Assembly (NCBI GenBank): GCA_035286595.1
Contig: DATEDA010000221.1
Span: 1-28,190, forward strand
Direction of reading: 5' to 3'
From: DATEDA01 sp035286595
Lineage (GTDB): Bacteria; Pseudomonadota; Gammaproteobacteria; Burkholderiales; SG8-39
DNA: 28,190 nt
Below the pieces are notes generated by a model. That model did no database searches, had not been told where the DNA came from, and saw nothing but the letters and a program-made list of their open reading frames with translations. This document shows positions 25,528 through 28,190 of the stretch, piece by piece. A program made the position numbers and the translations under genes. How positions within the stretch are numbered: position 1 is the stretch's first letter; the number at the start of each line of letters is the position of its first letter.

Positions 25528-27330
25528 TCAGCTGCCGGCGCGCGCCATCGTCAACCCGCACTTGCGCGGACCCAACGTGCCGCGGCCTTCGTAGCTGCGG
25601 CCGTTGAAGCGCCCGTCGAAGCGAGCTGTGAGCTCCCGGCCGTAGTAGGCCCGCGCGGCCGAGATCGCGATGCCGGCGAGCGCGAGCCGATCGTCGTCGG
25701 CGATCTTCCCCTCGAGCCGCAGGTGGCCGGGCTTTCCCGGCGTGCCCAGGTTGACCTTGGCCGCACCGGTGCGAACCTCGACGGTGAACGCCGGGCCGCC
25801 GGCGGGGAGCTCGCCGAATGCCTCGCACGCGAGCTGGGCTTCCCAGGACCCGTCGAACCGCGCGGGGTTGGAGGGTGGTCGCGCTGCGACCACCTCGGTG
25901 CGCGGTGCAACCGGCTTCGGTGCCGCCGGGGCCCGCTGTTCCGCCGGTGGCCTGACCGGCGCCGGGACCGCGGTCGGGGTCGGGGCGCTTGCCGCGAGCG
26001 GCTTCTGCGCGGCTGGTCGCGGCGGCTCGGGTGCGGGTCTACGCTCGGGGGCGGGCGGCGTCGCGGCTGCCGGAAGCGACGCGATCCGGGCGCGCGCGAG
26101 CGGGGCGAACGTGCCGTTGGGATACTTCGCGAGATAGGCTTCGAGCTCCGCGCGGTTCGTGCTGTTGCGCACCGATTCCCAGAACACCGTTTCCTGATCC
26201 GACGGTGTGCCCGTCGTCGGCGCCGCGGGCGCGGCGGCCACGAGCGCGGCGGGACCCGCAGACGGCGCCGCCTTGCGCGAGACGGCCTGCCACACGCCGG
26301 CCGCAGTGACGAGCACGACGATCCCGGCGGCGATCGCCCAGGCCCAGGGTCGCGGCGCTTTCGCGCGCGGCGACGCGGCGGGTGACCGTTCCGCCGGCCG
26401 GGGCGCCCGGCTCTGCGGGCGCGACGGGCTGCTCGGATCCAGAGCCGCGGCCGGCCGCAGGATCTCGGTGATGATCGTCTCCTCCGAGACCGCCGGGCTC
26501 ACCGGCGCGGCGTGCGCGTCGAGAATCGCTGCAAGGAACGTCTCGGCGCCCTGGTAGCGCTCCTCCGGCTTCTTCGCGAGCGCATTCGCGAGGATCGCGT
26601 CGTAGCGCTGCCAGGCGTGCCCCGGGTCGACGGTCGAGGGCTTCGGCGCCTGGGTGTGGCAGACGGCGTAAGCAATCTGCTCCTGGGTGCCGACGAAGGG
26701 CTTGGTGTTCGTCAACAGCTGGTAGAAGACCACGCCCGCGGCGAAGAGGTCGGCGCGGTGGTCGATCTCCCGCGCCGCGTACTGCTCCGGCGCCATGTAG
26801 CCGGGCGAGCCCATGACCGCGCCGGTCTGCGTCAGGTCGGAAGCCTCGATGCGGGCGATGCCGAAGTCCGCAACCTTCACCCGGCCGTTCATCATGACGA
26901 TGAGATTCGCCGGCTTGATGTCGCGGTGCCAGACCTTGCGCTCGTGCGCGTGCGCGAGCGCCTCGAGCAGCTGCGACATGATGGAAACGGCGTCGCGCTC
27001 GCCGAATCGCGCGCCGCGGCCGAAGTACTCCCGCAGCGAGTTCCCTTCGACGTACTCCATCGCGATGTACGCGACCTCGGCGTCCTCGCCGTAGTCGTAC
27101 ACTGCGACGATGCCGGGATGCGCGAGCCGGCCGGCGGCCCGCGCCTCGTTCCGGAAGCGGGCGAGCATCGAGGCTGCGGGCCGGTCGCCGGTGATCAGCT
27201 CGCGGCGGATGGTCTTGATCGCGACGATGCGCCGGATGCCGGGGTCGAAGCCCTTGTACACGACGCCCATGGCCCCGGTACCGAGCACCTCGGTGACCTC
27301 GTACTTGCCGAGCTGGGATGGCGTGGTCAT
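25528..27330 (-). CDS. Transmembrane serine/threonine protein kinase with repeat and periplasmic C-terminal domain
   Basis: A 600-residue PknB-type kinase. Residues 10-270 hold an intact Hanks kinase: glycine loop GTGAMGVVYKG, Lys39, HRDIKPAN (Asp137), DFG (155-157) and SPGYMAPEQ. A Pro/Ser linker leads to one transmembrane helix (about 329-350). Outside the membrane are a repeat (about 380-418: FWESVRNSTN, AELEAYLAKYPNGTFAPLAR), a Pro/Ala-rich linker and a C-terminal domain (about 490-600) with Cys502 and Cys591. The last two parts recur in the neighbouring gene. It probably senses an envelope signal; substrates are unknown. Confidence 0.93.
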   Translation of the reverse strand: MTTPSQLGKYEVTEVLGTGAMGVVYKGFDPGIRRIVAIKTIRRELITGDRPAASMLARFRNEARAAGRLAHPGIVAVYDYGEDAEVAYIAMEYVEGNSLREYFGRGARFGERDAVSIMSQLLEALAHAHERKVWHRDIKPANLIVMMNGRVKVADFGIARIEASDLTQTGAVMGSPGYMAPEQYAAREIDHRADLFAAGVVFYQLLTNTKPFVGTQEQIAYAVCHTQAPKPSTVDPGHAWQRYDAILANALAKKPEERYQGAETFLAAILDAHAAPVSPAVSEETIITEILRPAAALDPSSPSRPQSRAPRPAERSPAASPRAKAPRPWAWAIAAGIVVLVTAAGVWQAVSRKAAPSAGPAALVAAAPAAPTTGTPSDQETVFWESVRNSTNRAELEAYLAKYPNGTFAPLARARIASLPAAATPPAPERRPAPEPPRPAAQKPLAASAPTPTAVPAPVRPPAEQRAPAAPKPVAPRTEVVAARPPSNPARFDGSWEAQLACEAFGELPAGGPAFTVEVRTGAAKVNLGTPGKPGHLRLEGKIADDDRLALAGIAISAARAYYGRELTARFDGRFNGRSYEGRGTLGPRKCGLTMARAGS

Positions 27331-27429
27331 GCGCGTGCGCGGTCTGCGGGGGGCTCCCTGGTGGAAAGGATGCCCCCCTCGCCGGGCTCGGTCAAATGAC
27401 GGGGGACCCCGGACCGGAACTCGTGCGTG

Positions 27430-27468
27430 ACGGACAGAATCCGTGCGCGTTGAAGTGCCGACGCACGG
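27430..27468 (-). terminator. Overlapping small inverted repeats after the partial paralogue
   Basis: Just past the stop of the gene ending at 27478 there are two overlapping inverted repeats. One has arms CCGTGCG (27441-27447) and CGCACGG (27462-27468) around 14 bases. The other has ACGGA (27430-27434) and TCCGT (27440-27444) around CAGAA. They share bases and are mutually exclusive. There is no T-run, so a Rho-independent terminator is unlikely; attenuation ahead of the kinase gene is possible. The remaining gap (27331-27477) shows nothing else convincing. Confidence 0.2.
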
Positions 27469-27477
27469 CCCCGGTGC

Positions 27478-28190
27478 TCAACGTTGCAGCGTGAGCGTGC
27501 AGACGCGGGAGCCGAGCACCCCGTTCCCCTCGTAGCGCCGGTCGGCGAACCGGCCTTCGAATCGGGCCCGGTACGGCTGGCCTCGGTACTTCGCGATCCC
27601 TGAAATGCCCGGTCCGGCGAGGGCCAGGCGATCGTCATCCGCGATCCGGCCGCTCAGCGCGATATAGCCGGGCGTGCTCGGCCTGCCCCACTGTGCGCTC
27701 ACCTCGCCGCCGCGGATCTCCGCGCGCGTTTCGATCACGAGGTATGGCCTGTCCTCGAACGGCTGGCAGGAGATCCGCGCGGGCCACACCCCGTCGAACC
27801 GACCCGCGACGAGCACCTTCTGCGGCGGTGGAAGTGCGGGTGCCGGTGCGCTTGGCGCCGCCGCGGCGACCTTGGGCGGCGGCTCCGGCGCGGCAGGCTT
27901 CGGCGCTGCGACGGCCGGCGGCGGCGCTGAAACCTTGCGCTCCGGGGCGGGCGTCCTCGTCGCGGCCGCCGCCCTCGCTTCCGCGGCGCGCCTCGCCTCG
28001 GCGGAGGCGAGGGTGTCGAGCCTCGCGCGCGCGAGCGGGGCGAACGTGCCGTCGGGATACTTCGCGAGGTAGGCCCTCAACTCCGCCGCATTGCTCGAGT
28101 TGCGCACCGAGTCCCAGAACAGCGCTTCCTGGCCTGGCTGCTCGGACTTGCGGGCATCCGGCCGTGGCGGCTCGACTGCCGCCGCCCGGC
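27478..28190 (-). CDS. Paralogue of the kinase's extracytoplasmic region (3' part of a second receptor-like gene), partial
   Basis: The frame is open from the window edge to TGA at 27478-27480, giving about 236 residues of a longer protein. It contains LFWDSVRNSSN and AELRAYLAKYPDGTFAPLAR, a Pro/Ala linker, and a C-terminal domain (GRFDGVWPARISC, GRIADDDRLALAG, ARFEGRFADRRYEGNG, CTLTLQR). All of these line up with the neighbouring kinase, including both cysteines. A Met within the repeat is unlikely to be the true start. Its N-terminus, beyond the window, is probably another kinase domain. Tandem duplication. Confidence 0.8.
   Translation of the reverse strand, partial: RAAAVEPPRPDARKSEQPGQEALFWDSVRNSSNAAELRAYLAKYPDGTFAPLARARLDTLASAEARRAAEARAAAATRTPAPERKVSAPPPAVAAPKPAAPEPPPKVAAAAPSAPAPALPPPQKVLVAGRFDGVWPARISCQPFEDRPYLVIETRAEIRGGEVSAQWGRPSTPGYIALSGRIADDDRLALAGPGISGIAKYRGQPYRARFEGRFADRRYEGNGVLGSRVCTLTLQR

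Overview
The window is a compact, high-GC (roughly 70% by eye) bacterial chromosome segment with short intergenic gaps, many ATGA start/stop overlaps and TTG/GTG starts. The gene set (COG4324-type lipoprotein aminopeptidase, O-acetylhomoserine aminocarboxypropyltransferase next to a CoA-binding protein, RidA-like and acetolactate-synthase-like enzymes, NIPSNAP, Ser/Thr kinases) fits an environmental betaproteobacterium (Burkholderiales-like). This is inference from gene content only. I see no rRNA, tRNA, CRISPR array or insertion sequence.

Layout. (1) 1-3029, plus strand: the tail of an upstream gene, an MFS transporter, an alpha/beta hydrolase and a lipoprotein metallopeptidase, overlapping like an operon. 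(2) 3043-8752, a possible metal- or redox-response block. On the minus strand are a small four-helix membrane protein, a truncated zinc-ribbon remnant, a distinctly lower-GC methyltransferase that looks acquired, and an ArsM-like methyltransferase lacking two of the three arsenic-ligand cysteines. Divergently on the plus strand lie a DUF4395-like membrane protein, a membrane histidine kinase with a Cys/His-rich N-terminus, and a sigma-54-dependent response regulator. The divergent intergenic region holds a sigma-54 (-24/-12) promoter-like site pointing at the ArsM-like gene. About 130 bases upstream of its predicted transcription start is a perfect 9-bp-arm palindrome, where an enhancer-binding regulator would be expected to bind. 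This is the most interesting part of the window.

(3) 8795-11587, minus strand: glutathione S-transferase, MFS transporter, isoprenylcysteine-methyltransferase-family membrane protein and a SmpA/BamE-like small protein, tightly packed. (4) 11692-13115, plus strand: an exported beta-propeller (SMP-30-like) and a stand-alone CinA-type amidohydrolase. (5) 13112-25517: metabolic genes in alternating blocks: amidase and RidA-like (minus); TPP enzyme 1 (plus); gamma-glutamyltransferase-like protein, zinc alcohol dehydrogenase, O-acetylhomoserine aminocarboxypropyltransferase and CoA-binding protein (minus); ketoglutarate-semialdehyde-dehydrogenase-like ALDH, NIPSNAP, bicupin and TPP enzyme 2 (plus). 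Together they look like catabolism of amides, 2-oxoacids and aldehydes, but the substrate cannot be read from sequence.

(6) 25528-28190, minus strand: a transmembrane Ser/Thr protein kinase and, upstream of it, the 3' part of a paralogue sharing the same repeat and the same cysteine-paired C-terminal domain, so a tandem duplication.
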